DNA of 42,379 nucleotides from Azohydromonas aeria (GCF_009760915.1 NZ_VIDQ01000066.1:1-42379), one strand, 5' to 3'; positions 33,410 to 41,232 are shown, numbered from the stretch's first letter. Translations and numbers: made by a program. The notes: a model not told the origin generated them from the letters alone.

Positions 33410-35263
33410 ATGACGCAGGACAACCGCCAGGACCGCAACGCCGAAATCCTGCGCCTTTCACGCCAGGATCATGAATTGATGGCGCTGGTCCATCATGACC
33501 AGATCGAGAGTATTGCCGTCAGGGTGCGCAGCGGCGCCATTGGCGCGCTGTTTTTCTCCATCGTCATGGCTGCATATTTGCACCGGCAACTGGGTGTGGC
33601 CGTGCTGGCCTGGCTGGGTGTGAAGGCGCTGGTCACGCTGTGGCGGCTGGCCCTGGTATTTCAATGGAAAAACCGCAAGGCACGCCGGCCCGCGCCTGAA
33701 AAATGGGTGGCCTGGGTTCGGCTGACGCTTTTCCTGGACGGGCTGGTACTGGGCAGCATCGTTTTGCTTGCATTGCATGCCGGCGCGCCGGAAGAAACCC
33801 TGCTGTGGACGGCCGCCGTGCTGTGCGGCATCACGGCGGTGGCCATGCATACCCTGGAATCGGACTGGATCGCGGGCCTGCTCTATGGCGGACCGATCGT
33901 TGCGCAAACCGGCCTGTACCTGATGCTGCTGGGCTCGGGTTTTGGCCACAGCACGGCGCTCGGCGTGGCCATTTTCGGCTCGGTGCTGCTGCTCAATGCC
34001 CGGCAGGCGGCCAAGGACGAAGAGCAGCGCATCATCCAGAGCCGCGCCATCCGCAAGTATCAGAATCAGAATGAAATTGCGCTGGAAATGGCCAGGAACG
34101 AGTCGCGCATGCGTGCCGACCTGATGTCGAGCATCACGCATGAATTGCGCACGCCGATCCACGGCATCCTGGCCATGAGCCACCAGATCGCCAAGGACCC
34201 GAGCAACCCTTCCAATGCCAAGGCGGCGGCGATGATCGTCAAATCCGGCGAGCATCTGGTGGGGCTGGTCAATGACGTGCTGGATTTCGGCCGGCTGGAG
34301 GCGGCCGGCGTGGAATTGCGCCCGGAGGTGTTCGATTTGCACGACCTGGTGGAAGAACTGGGCAGCATCGGGTCCATGATCGGGCGCGAAAAGGGCGTGG
34401 GATTCGACGTGAAGAATGCGCTTCCAGCGCCTTGCCACGTGCATGCCGATCCGGGGCGGCTGCGGCAGGTGGCGCTCAATCTGATCAGCAACGGCATCAA
34501 GTTCACGCCGCGGGGCGGCCGCGTCACCCTGCGCGTCGAAGACGACGACGGCAAGGGCCACATGGTGCTGCAGGTCACGGATACCGGCGAGGGCATTGCC
34601 GCTGAGAACCTGGCGACGATATTCGAGCCGTTTTCAAGGCATGCCCGGCATCCGGATGGCGCGGGATTGGGCAGCACCGGCCTGGGGCTGAGCATCAGCC
34701 GGCGCTTGGCCTCGGCCATGAAGGGCTCGCTGGAAGTGGCCAGTGAAATCGGGGTGGGCTCCACTTTCACCCTGAAGGTCCGGCTGGAAAAGGTGGTCGT
34801 ATCGCTGCACCCGAAAGGCGGCGAGCAGAAGGCGGCGTTGCCGGTATTGCTGCAGGGCCATGCCCTGGTGGCCGAGGACGACCCCATGACGGCCGAATTG
34901 ACCCGCTCGACGCTGGAAATGCACGGCATGGCGGTCAGCGTGGTGGGACAGGGCGACATGGCCCTCTACCAAGCGACGCTGCAACGGCAACGGCCGGACA
35001 TCGTGCTGATGGACAGCGACATGCCGGGACTCGACGGCACCACGGCCGTTCGCAAGATCCGGGAATTCGAGGCACGCATGAATTTGCCGCGCCTGCCCGT
35101 CGTCGTGGTTTCGGGACGGTGCGGCACCGACGACGTCGAACTGGCGCACCAGGCGGGCGCGGATGCGCACTTGTGCAAGCCCTATACCGGCACCGACCTG
35201 GTCCGCGTGGTGCTGGCGCAATTGCAATCCGGCGACGGCGCCAGGCGTGGGCGGTTTTCCTGA
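33410..35263 (+). CDS. Membrane hybrid histidine kinase / response regulator
   Basis: From the ATG at 33410 (GGAG 9 bases upstream; 33395 is an alternative) the protein has 617 residues. The N-terminal 200 residues hold about five to six transmembrane segments (IGALFFSIVMAAYL, LFLDGLVLGSIVLLALHAG, LLWTAAVLCGITAVAM and others) and no large periplasmic domain. A HisKA helix has SSITHELRTPIHGIL with the phospho-His. The ATPase domain is complete: NLISNGIKFTP (N box), DTGEGI, FEPFS and GLGLSISRRL. The receiver at the C-terminus has VAEDDPM, VLMDSDMPGLDG with the Asp, VVVSG and CKPYT. It is therefore an intact sensor, in contrast to the kinase at 30554. Signals sensed by such membrane domains are often hydrophobic molecules. 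Confidence 0.92.
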   Translation: MTQDNRQDRNAEILRLSRQDHELMALVHHDQIESIAVRVRSGAIGALFFSIVMAAYLHRQLGVAVLAWLGVKALVTLWRLALVFQWKNRKARRPAPEKWVAWVRLTLFLDGLVLGSIVLLALHAGAPEETLLWTAAVLCGITAVAMHTLESDWIAGLLYGGPIVAQTGLYLMLLGSGFGHSTALGVAIFGSVLLLNARQAAKDEEQRIIQSRAIRKYQNQNEIALEMARNESRMRADLMSSITHELRTPIHGILAMSHQIAKDPSNPSNAKAAAMIVKSGEHLVGLVNDVLDFGRLEAAGVELRPEVFDLHDLVEELGSIGSMIGREKGVGFDVKNALPAPCHVHADPGRLRQVALNLISNGIKFTPRGGRVTLRVEDDDGKGHMVLQVTDTGEGIAAENLATIFEPFSRHARHPDGAGLGSTGLGLSISRRLASAMKGSLEVASEIGVGSTFTLKVRLEKVVVSLHPKGGEQKAALPVLLQGHALVAEDDPMTAELTRSTLEMHGMAVSVVGQGDMALYQATLQRQRPDIVLMDSDMPGLDGTTAVRKIREFEARMNLPRLPVVVVSGRCGTDDVELAHQAGADAHLCKPYTGTDLVRVVLAQLQSGDGARRGRFS

Positions 35264-35276
35264 GCAGCCGCTGCAA

Positions 35277-35301
35277 GGCCGTGGCCGCCAGGCCCACGGC
35301 C
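35277..35301. terminator. Hairpin between convergent genes
   Basis: GGCCGTGG / CCACGGCC forms an 8-bp stem with a 9-base loop in the 48-base gap between the hybrid kinase and the acyltransferase gene. It could end both transcripts; there is no T-run. Confidence 0.4.
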
Positions 35302-35311
35302 CTGAAGGGAA

Positions 35312-36067
35312 TCAGGCGGATGCCGTCTCCACATCCTGGCGGGGCGGCTCGGCCAGCAGCCCCGCAAAGCATTTGCTGAATATCATGATATCGGGATGCC
35401 AGGTCCGGAAGACGAAGGCGTGGTAGGGATGTTTCATGGCGGACCATTCGGCTTCGGCGCTGACGGAATCCAGCCAGAGAATGCGGTGCGGTATGCCGCC
35501 GGCATGTTTCAGGGGCACTTCGCGCTGGTCGGCGTACAGGTCCGAGAAGCCCAGCGCGCGATATTGGCGCATGAGCGCAGGCCGCGAGCCGGCGTAAATG
35601 CCGGAAACCTGCAGGGCGATGTTGTGCAGGTGACAGGCCTTGACCAGCGCCATGCGCACCAGGCGGTCGCCATAGCCGGGGCGGACCACCAGGCGGGTAA
35701 TTTCAGAAACCAGCCGGCCGCGCAGGTGTGGCGGCTCCTCAATGCTGGCGTGAATTTGCAGCGCGCGGCGGCGGTTGACCTGGATCCGGCATGAGCCGAC
35801 GAGGTCGCCGCTGGATTTGTCCTCCGCGCAGAAAATGACGACGTCCGGGTCACGGTCCAGGGCGTCGGCCGCGCCGAACTGGGCGGCCAGCAGTGGCAAA
35901 TGATGCCCGTAGGCCAGTGAACGAAGCTGGCGCACGCGCGCGAGGTCATATTCATTGTCCACGACCCGGACGGTGAAGTTCAGCAGTTCCTGGTGGGGAG
36001 AATTGTGGCGGGTGCTCGGGGTTTGGGAAAGTTCCTGGAAACGGTCGCTCAGTTGTTGCGCATTCAT
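35312..36067 (-). CDS. FeeM / AHL-synthase-like acyltransferase
   Basis: The 251-residue protein from the ATG at 36067 has TVRVVDNEYDLARVRQLRSLAYG (N-terminal strand and helix, with a Tyr seen in FeeM proteins). VVIFCAEDKSSGDLVGSCRIQV follows, then SEITRLVVRPGYGDRLVRMAL, the acidic strand and phosphopantetheine-site region. The end of the core is VSGIYAGSRPALMRQYRALGF, the equivalent of the NPRHVRFYERLLGF block in the gene at 23136. Proteins with this fold include LuxI-type AHL synthases and N-acyl amino acid synthases. It faces the hybrid kinase tail to tail and has a long inverted repeat upstream. The product is unknown; an acylated signal is inferred from context. Confidence 0.78.
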   Translation of the reverse strand: MNAQQLSDRFQELSQTPSTRHNSPHQELLNFTVRVVDNEYDLARVRQLRSLAYGHHLPLLAAQFGAADALDRDPDVVIFCAEDKSSGDLVGSCRIQVNRRRALQIHASIEEPPHLRGRLVSEITRLVVRPGYGDRLVRMALVKACHLHNIALQVSGIYAGSRPALMRQYRALGFSDLYADQREVPLKHAGGIPHRILWLDSVSAEAEWSAMKHPYHAFVFRTWHPDIMIFSKCFAGLLAEPPRQDVETASA

Positions 36068-36110
36068 GGCGGCTCTCTGATGTAAATCCCAATCCATTCC
36101 GTTTTGAAAC

Positions 36111-36140
36111 TTGGCGACGAGATTGGGCTGGCGTCGCCAA
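36111..36140. promoter_or_regulatory. Long inverted repeat upstream of the acyltransferase gene
   Basis: TTGGCGACG (36111-36119) and CGTCGCCAA (36132-36140) are perfect 9-bp arms with a 12-base centre, so half-sites lie 21 bases (two turns) apart on one DNA face. The site is 44-73 bases before the ATG at 36067, a promoter-proximal place for a dimeric regulator. Confidence 0.6.
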
Positions 36141-36566
36141 TGAATAAGTTTTTCATGGCGATGCAAACCCGGATCGGGATTTGGAAATTCATTCAGAGGT
36201 AGACGCGCGGGCGTCGCGCGCGGGGCCCGAGCCGCGTTACGGACCGGCCTGCCCGCCGACGGCCGCGGCGCGCGCTGAGGCCGAAGTGATTGTCCCGCTC
36301 CCGGAGCCGCGGCAGCCGCGCGCCGAGCAGGCCGGCCGGCGTGGGGGTCACTGCGGGCGCCGCGGGGCTGGCAGCCCGGGCCTGCGCCATCTACGCGGCG
36401 GATTCTCCATGCCTGGCACTGGCCAGGCCGGGAAAGGCGTCATGGGCCGGGCCGGGTCCGTCCCTGGCGGCGCGGGGCGCCGTCGCCCCGTGCCGCGACG
36501 GCCGGGAAGATCCTGACAGGCTGGCCCGGCTGCCTCCCGGGCGGGGCTGCGCTCAGGGCAAAGAAA

Positions 36567-36588
36567 AGGGGCCCCGATTGGGGCCCCT
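36567..36588 (-). terminator. Rho-independent terminator of the phasin gene
   Basis: AGGGGCCCC / GGGGCCCCT is a perfect 9-bp stem with a 4-base loop. On the minus strand it is followed by TTTTCTTT, 28 bases after the phasin stop codon. It is the clearest intrinsic terminator in the window. Confidence 0.9.
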
Positions 36589-36615
36589 GCGCAAAGCGGA
36601 CGGCGGCGGCCGTGT

Positions 36616-36993
36616 TCAGGCGCCGGCGCGGGTCTTGTCGAGCAGCGCCTTGCGGGCCTGGGCCAGCTGCTCCACCGCGGCCACCACGGCCTGGGAAGCC
36701 TGCTTGTAGCCGGCCACGACCGGGGCGAGCTGGTCCTTGGCGGCGTTGTCCTGCAGCGCCGCGTCCATCAGCTGGGCGCTCTGGGCGTCGAGCAGCTTCA
36801 CGGCCTTGACCATGAACTCGTCGGCCTGTTCTGCGGCCTTGACCATGCCGGCCATGGCGGCGCTGGCATCCGGCGTCGTGGCCGCGCCCGAGAACGGCGC
36901 CTGGAACAGCTTGGCCTGCTCCTGGAAGAAGGCGGTGCTCAGCTCGCTCCACTGCTTGGCAGCTTCCTGGGCTTGGGCGATGAAAGTGTTCAT
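36616..36993 (-). CDS. Phasin family protein
   Basis: Phasins coat polyhydroxyalkanoate granules. The 125-residue, Ala-rich, fully helical protein (MNTFIAQAQEAAKQWSEL, then FFQEQAKLFQAPF, then KAAEQADEFMVKAVKLLD) has the amphipathic heptad pattern and no Cys. It is shorter than classic PhaP (about 180-190) but within the range of small Burkholderiales phasins. The ATG at 36993 follows AGGAGATT. A strong terminator lies downstream, so it is a single-gene unit. The assignment rests on composition and pattern, so another granule or coiled-coil protein is possible. Confidence 0.75.
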   Translation of the reverse strand: MNTFIAQAQEAAKQWSELSTAFFQEQAKLFQAPFSGAATTPDASAAMAGMVKAAEQADEFMVKAVKLLDAQSAQLMDAALQDNAAKDQLAPVVAGYKQASQAVVAAVEQLAQARKALLDKTRAGA

Positions 36994-37095
36994 TGCAATC
37001 TCCTGACGGTTTGTTGCGGCGCAGCAATTGTGGCCCAGTTTCGGTGCCTGCCTGATGCGTGGGGCAAAAATGAAACGATGATTCTTGATCCAGGT

Positions 37096-37419
37096 TCAAA
37101 CCGGCATGGGTAAGGACCGGTCGGCGCGCCGGCTGGCCCGGTGCAGCAGCAGCCAGGCCAGCGCAACGCCGGGCAGCAGCAGCGCCAGCACCAGCAGGGG
37201 CACGGCCAGCAGCGGGTGCAGCGTCCAGCGTTCCAGCGCCACGTTCATGATCAGCACGAAGGCGCCCGCGGTGGGTAGCCACAGTTGCAGCGCGATCACC
37301 AGGCAGCGCACCGGCGCCACGCCGGGCGCGTTCAAGAGCTTGCGCAGCTTCGCGGCGGCCAGCACCGCCAGCGCTGCCATCAGTTGCGTGAACAGCAGAA
37401 ACGCCACGATGCCCTTCAC
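37096..37419 (-). CDS. Small membrane protein, unknown function
   Basis: The 107-residue protein starts at a GTG at 37419 with GGGGAGG six bases upstream. It is mostly hydrophobic with three predicted transmembrane helices (IVAFLLFTQLMAALAVLAAA, CLVIALQLWLPTAGAFVLIM, LLAVPLLVLALLLPGVALAW) and a basic C-terminus (RASRRADRS). The frame runs further upstream but the Shine-Dalgarno fixes this start. I do not recognise a family. It lies upstream of the phasin gene on the same strand, 102 bases away. Confidence 0.7.
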   Translation of the reverse strand: MKGIVAFLLFTQLMAALAVLAAAKLRKLLNAPGVAPVRCLVIALQLWLPTAGAFVLIMNVALERWTLHPLLAVPLLVLALLLPGVALAWLLLHRASRRADRSLPMPV

Positions 37420-37870
37420 GAATGTCCTCCCCTGGTCGTGCGCGGAAATTTTTCCACAGCGCCCCGGCGTCCTGCGCCGGCTGTGTGCCTGCAACCACGC
37501 CGGCTTGATCGGTGCGGCGATGTCGGGCAGGCCCGGCAAGGTGCCGCGCCAGCTCGCGCGAAGCGCGAGCTGTACCGGACCCGAACCCAGTTACAACATA
37601 CCAGTTGCTTAGAAATCCGCTTGACTATGCCGTGACTGGCGTTGACCTTTCCGGCCTGCAGCGCCGTCCTTGATCGCCCTGCGAAGATGGCAGACCAAGC
37701 CAGCGGCGCGGGCCGGTGCCAAAGCGTCAGGAAGGGCTGGCAACCATCGGCCATACAACAGGTATGTTGTTGAATGGTGGATCGGAGCTCTGTTCGCGGC
37801 ATCCCGGTTGCCCGACGGCATGCGGGCGAACCGGCATCCCGCCGGCCGAGGCTTTGCGAAAGGCACCGAC
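37420..37870. other. Intergenic region with ACAACATACC inverted repeat
   Basis: Within these 451 bases ACAACATACC (37593-37602) recurs as its complement GGTATGTTGT (37761-37770). The second copy is itself part of a dyad ACAACA-GGTA-TGTTGT (37755-37770). These A+T-richer words stand out from the GC-rich background and may be operator half-sites. No gene is supported here. Confidence 0.4.
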
Positions 37871-38158
37871 ATGAACCATCCCGACCGCGATCGCGGCAAC
37901 CAGGACCTGGGCCAGCCGGCCGCACGTGAAACGGGTGAGCTCAACACCCAGTCCGGCTCGCGCCAGGGGCAGGACAAGCTCGACGGCAGCAACGTGGGCC
38001 GCCACGGGCAGCAGATGCAGGGCACGGTGGGCGGCAGTGCCAGTGCGGATCAGGCCGATCCGGCCCGTGTCGGCAACCAGCAGGAGGGCTGGCAGCAGGC
38101 GCAACCGGGCAAACAGGAACAGCCGCCCGGGAGCGCGGCGCGGCAGCGCCAGTCCTGA
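37871..38158 (+). CDS. Hydrophilic, probably disordered small protein (95 aa)
   Basis: The ATG at 37871 opens a frame rich in Gly, Gln, Asp, Arg and Ser with almost no hydrophobic residues (MNHPDRDRGNQDLGQP, then GQQMQGTVGGSASADQ, then GKQEQPPGSAARQRQS). This composition recalls stress-related disordered proteins, but no family is recognised. The codon pattern fits the window, and the next gene starts 23 bases later, so an operon with the VOC protein is possible. The ribosome site is weak (GAAAGG). Confidence 0.55.
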   Translation: MNHPDRDRGNQDLGQPAARETGELNTQSGSRQGQDKLDGSNVGRHGQQMQGTVGGSASADQADPARVGNQQEGWQQAQPGKQEQPPGSAARQRQS

Positions 38159-38181
38159 TCCGCGCACGGAAAGCGTGAGCG

Positions 38182-38619
38182 ATGCAAGCGCAGCAACTGC
38201 ACCGCGGCCGCCTGATCGATCACCTGCAGCTCGTCGTGCGCGACCTGGACGCGAGCCGCGATTTCTATGCGGCGGTGTTCGAGGTGCTCGGGATACCGAT
38301 GGGCGGCAGCGGCGAAGGTTACTTCTGGGCCGACGAGCTTTTCGTGTCCACGGCCGACAGCCCGGCGGCGCAGGGTCAGCTCACGGGGCGTCATCACCTG
38401 GCCTTCCAGGCCGCGGACCGGGCGATGGTCGATGCCTTCCATGCCGCCGCGCTGGCGCACGGCGGCCGGGACCATGGCGCGCCCGGGGAACGCCCCTACC
38501 ACCCGGGCTACTACGCGGCGTTCGTGCTGGATCCGGACGGCAACAACATCGAAGCCGTGTTCCACGGCGCGGCCGAGCGCAGCGCAGCCTCGGTGACGGT
38601 GACGTTCCAGGCCCCGTGA
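38182..38619 (+). CDS. VOC family (glyoxalase-like) protein
   Basis: The 145-residue protein has LIDHLQLVVRDLDASRDFYAAVF (first metal-side His, VOC helix). GRHHLAFQAADRAMVDAFHAAAL gives the second module, and YAAFVLDPDGNNIEAVFHG ends with the conserved DPDGNxIE containing the metal-ligand Glu. VOC enzymes include glyoxalases, dioxygenases and resistance proteins. The single-domain size and motifs place it in the broad lactoylglutathione-lyase-like group. The substrate is not predictable. Confidence 0.92.
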   Translation: MQAQQLHRGRLIDHLQLVVRDLDASRDFYAAVFEVLGIPMGGSGEGYFWADELFVSTADSPAAQGQLTGRHHLAFQAADRAMVDAFHAAALAHGGRDHGAPGERPYHPGYYAAFVLDPDGNNIEAVFHGAAERSAASVTVTFQAP

Positions 38620-38632
38620 CGCGCCGCGCCGC

Positions 38633-39043
38633 TCAGCCGTGGCGCGCCGTCCAGCCGCGGCCGTACAGCCACGCGCCAAGCAGCAGGCCCAGCACGATCC
38701 ACAGCGCCACGATCGCCACGGCGCCGGCGCGGCTGCGAGGGCGGGCGCGGGCTTCCAGCAGCCACTGTTCGGCCTGTGCGCGGCATTGCGCCAGCACGTC
38801 GGTGGGCAGCAGGCGCACGGCCAGCCAGATCAGCGCGGGCAGCAGGATCACGTCGTCCAGGTAGCCCAGCACCGGGATGAAGTCCGGGATCAGGTCGATC
38901 GGGCTAAGCGCATAGGCCACCACCAGCACGCCCAGCGCCTTGGCATGCCAGGGCGTGCGCGGATGCTTCCGGGCAAACCACAGCGTCATCACGTCGCGCT
39001 TGATGCGTCGGGCCCAGGCCCGGCCGGCTTGCAGCAGATTCAT
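38633..39043 (-). CDS. DUF1232 (YkvA-like) membrane protein
   Basis: The 136-residue protein contains ALGVLVVAYALSPIDLIPDF followed by IPVLGYLDDVILLPALIWLAVRLLP, the DUF1232 signature (SPIDLIPD, then GYLDD). A C-terminal transmembrane helix ends AWLYGRGW. Function of the family is unknown. The start chosen is the ATG at 39043 (MNLLQAGRAW); the open frame continues upstream without coding character. It is convergent with the VOC gene. Confidence 0.87.
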   Translation of the reverse strand: MNLLQAGRAWARRIKRDVMTLWFARKHPRTPWHAKALGVLVVAYALSPIDLIPDFIPVLGYLDDVILLPALIWLAVRLLPTDVLAQCRAQAEQWLLEARARPRSRAGAVAIVALWIVLGLLLGAWLYGRGWTARHG

Positions 39044-39312
39044 CGGAACGACACCAAAGGCCGGCGCGCGCAGCCTCGCGGGAAATGCAGAAGCGGCGAA
39101 GTCTACGTGCCGCGCTCGCCCTGGCACGGGCGCCGGCTCAGCACCGGGCGTCAGCGCATCCGGAACAGCGCGTGATGCCGATGCCCGCGCCGATGCAGAG
39201 CTGGCGCGGCATCCCGTCCTCGAACCCACAGCAGCCGCAGGGGCCTTACACCGGCACCGGCACCGGCACCCGCACGCCGGGAGCATGTGGCGTGGCCTAC
39301 CGGACGCAAATT

Positions 39313-39522
39313 TCAGCCGGGCGGCTGCTCCGGGCCCTTGGACTGCAGCGGCCGTACCACCTGCCCGTCCACCCGTACCTCGTCGCCGATGACCTCGATC
39401 AGCATCGAGCCGTAGCGGTGTTCCCAGACATAGCGCTGCACGCCCTCGGCAGCCAGCGGCAGGCTGGCTTGCGGGGTGGGTTCGCGCAGCTTCAGGACTT
39501 CTTCACGCAGCGGTGTACTCAT
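39313..39522 (-). CDS. Small conserved hypothetical protein (69 aa)
   Basis: The protein begins MSTPLREEVLKLREPTPQ, then has EGVQRYVWEHRYGSMLIEVI and GDEVRVDGQVVRP, a compact beta-rich pattern I recognise from uncharacterised Comamonadaceae proteins. It lies 40 bases downstream of the SOS-promoted microprotein gene on the same strand and is probably in the same transcript. No clear ribosome site precedes the ATG at 39522. Function unknown. Confidence 0.68.
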   Translation of the reverse strand: MSTPLREEVLKLREPTPQASLPLAAEGVQRYVWEHRYGSMLIEVIGDEVRVDGQVVRPLQSKGPEQPPG

Positions 39523-39562
39523 GACGCAGGGGCAGTCCAAGTCGGAAGAGCTGCGATTTTCG

Positions 39563-39670
39563 TCAGAACCAGAGCCACACGCGGCGTAGCCAGGCCGGTA
39601 CACGGTTGCGGCTCGGACGGTAGTGCTGGCGCAGGTGGCTGAGGCTGTTGCTGGGAACGGGCGTGCTCAT
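39563..39670 (-). CDS. Arg/Trp-rich microprotein (35 aa) under an SOS-type promoter
   Basis: A short gene too small for routine calling. AGGAGG sits 6 bases before the ATG at 39670. The product starts MSTPVPSNSLSHLRQHYRP and ends VPAWLRRVWLWF. It has six Arg, two His, no acidic residue and three Trp near the C-terminus, so it is strongly cationic with an aromatic tail that could insert in a membrane. A LexA-type box overlaps the -10 region of its promoter. SOS-controlled small hydrophobic toxins such as TisB offer a parallel, but this peptide is not similar to them and no antisense RNA is evident. It could instead be a regulator or a repair accessory. Confidence 0.72.
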   Translation of the reverse strand: MSTPVPSNSLSHLRQHYRPSRNRVPAWLRRVWLWF

Positions 39671-39689
39671 AGATAACCTCCTGTCCGAT

Positions 39690-39718
39690 ACTGTATGCGC
39701 GTACAGGCTGTACATCAA
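39690..39718 (-). promoter_or_regulatory. Sigma-70-like promoter of the microprotein operon
   Basis: Read leftward: -35 TTGATG (39713-39718), a 17-base spacer, and -10 TACAGT (39690-39695), with about 20 bases to the ATG and AGGAGG between. Elements match consensus at four of six positions each. The LexA box covers the -10 and part of the spacer, so bound LexA would block RNA polymerase. Confidence 0.72.
39691..39706. promoter_or_regulatory. LexA (SOS) box
   Basis: CTGTATGCGCGTACAG fits the CTGT-N8-ACAG LexA operator with both arms intact, and is palindromic apart from the central bases. LexA-family operators of this form are known in beta- and gamma-proteobacteria. It overlaps the -10 element of the promoter at 39690-39718. 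Confidence 0.8.
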
Positions 39719-40369
39719 GCCAGTACACCGCGGCCGTATCGGCACTGCAACGGCAAGGGTTTGCACCGATACGAAACCATGGTGTCGCCCTCTCCTGTCA
39801 CGACGGTGACGGCATTGCAAATCATGAGCCCGTGGGGGAGCCGTCACAGCCGTACTTTCACTTGCATTCAGATACATTCGCGCCGCGCTGGGCCTGCACC
39901 CCACCCGGCCCTGGCCTGTCGATGCAGCATTGGCCGACAAGGGCAAGGACGGCAAGTCGTCGGCCAAGGGCCAAACCGTGCACGATCGTTTCGCCTTACC
40001 GCATGCCGACTTCAAACCGCTCTCAAGGAGCGGATGCCGGGCTTCAGGCATGCGACCGGGAAGCATGAGTTGCGCGCGCCGGGCTGCACGCGTTGGCGGC
40101 ACGGCACCGTGCTGCCGGATGCTGCAAGCCGCGCCGGCGGGCGTGGCGCCGAAGCAAGGCTGACTTCCGCACTCACCGCAGGCTGGCAGGCCCACAACGC
40201 GAAACAACCCTGCAGCCCGCTCGACGGGGATGGTTTCTCCTGCAACCTTCGGCCGTCGTGGTGCAGCGGCCTGGTGCCCTGGCGGCCGACTGGCCGCTTT
40301 CTTGCTTTGGCTCCCGCACGCGTGCCGGTCCGCAGGACACGCGCGCCACATCACTCACTGGGAGGTCGC

Positions 40370-41095
40370 ATGCAGAACATCCTGATCCTGGAAGACTTGC
40401 CGCAAATCCGCAACTGGCTCAAGTGCCTCGTGTCGGAGCTGTTTCCCCAGGCCAGCATCTCCGAGAGCGCCCGCGTGCACGACGCACTGGGCCTGGTATC
40501 CGTCATCCGCTTCGACCTGGCGCTCATCGACCTGGGCCTGCCCGACGGCTCGGGCGTGGACGTGGTGACGGCGCTGCGCGAACAGCAGCCCGAGGCGCAG
40601 TCGGTGGTGGTGACGATCCACGACGACGACGAGCACCTCTTCCCCGCGCTGCAGGCCGGCGCCTACGGCTACATCCTCAAGGAACAGCCACGCGAGCTCA
40701 TCAGCGAGCAGCTGCAGCGCATCAGCCAGGGCGAGCCGCCGCTGTCGCCCTCGATCGCGCGGCGCGTCATGGCCTACTTCACCGCGCTGCCCAAGCCAGA
40801 CACGCACCTGATGCCCGAAGTCAAGCTCACCGAGCGCGAGCGCGAAGTGCTGCTGCGCGTGGCCAAGGGTTTCACGTTGCCCGAGATCGGCGTGCAGCTG
40901 CACCTGTCGCGCCACACCATCGCCGACTACGTCAAGCAGATCTACCGCAAGCTCAACGTGAGCTCCCGCGCCGAGGCCGCGCTGGAGGCGCAGCGCCTGG
41001 GACTCTTCGGCCGCAGCCCGAGCCCCAGCAGCTGGCCGCCCGCAATGCCGGCCGCCAAGCAGTCCTCACCGGGCAGCAGGACCAGCGCGTACTGA
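40370..41095 (+). CDS. NarL/FixJ (LuxR-type) response regulator
   Basis: The 241-residue protein has an N-terminal receiver (ILILEDLPQIRNW, then LALIDLGLPDGSG with the phospho-Asp). VVVTIHDDDEHLFPAL and YILKEQ with the Lys complete the pocket. A LuxR-type helix-turn-helix follows (LTEREREVLLRVAKG, then FTLPEIGVQLHLSRHTIADYV, then YRKLNVSSRAEAA). A Ser/Pro-rich tail of about 30 residues extends beyond the usual end. The ATG at 40370 follows GGAGG. No kinase gene is adjacent; the partner may be elsewhere or one of the kinases in region 30554-35263. Confidence 0.93.
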   Translation: MQNILILEDLPQIRNWLKCLVSELFPQASISESARVHDALGLVSVIRFDLALIDLGLPDGSGVDVVTALREQQPEAQSVVVTIHDDDEHLFPALQAGAYGYILKEQPRELISEQLQRISQGEPPLSPSIARRVMAYFTALPKPDTHLMPEVKLTEREREVLLRVAKGFTLPEIGVQLHLSRHTIADYVKQIYRKLNVSSRAEAALEAQRLGLFGRSPSPSSWPPAMPAAKQSSPGSRTSAY

Positions 41096-41158
41096 CGGAC
41101 GCTTCCCGACACGCTGCAAGCGCCGCGCAGGCCTAGGCAGCGCAAGAGGCCTCACGAA

Positions 41159-41187
41159 AGGCCCCGCGGCTTCCAGCCGCGGGGCCT
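41159..41187 (+). terminator. Hairpin terminator after the LuxR-type regulator
   Basis: A perfect 13-bp stem (AGGCCCCGCGGCT / AGCCGCGGGGCCT) with a 3-base loop, followed by TGCGTCTTTC. It lies 64 bases past the regulator stop codon. Confidence 0.82.
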
Positions 41188-41232
41188 GCGTCTTTCAGGT
41201 TCAAGCCATCAATCGGTCACGCCGCCAAGCCT

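Larger units (their letters stand above)
36068..36615. other. Intergenic region between acyltransferase and phasin genes
   Basis: These 548 bases hold the acyltransferase promoter region (A+T-richer, about 36075-36195, with the inverted repeat at 36111-36140). A GC-rich stretch without a supportable gene follows (36200-36560). The phasin terminator lies at 36567-36588. Confidence 0.5.
39671..40369. other. Intergenic region before the LuxR-type regulator
   Basis: The first 50 bases hold the microprotein promoter (LexA box and a second dyad TGTAC-N9-GTACA at 39709-39727). The rest, about 650 bases, is GC-rich with short open frames on both strands that lack ribosome sites and coding character. 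GGAGG at 40361-40365 serves the regulator gene. No RNA gene or repeat was found. Confidence 0.5.
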
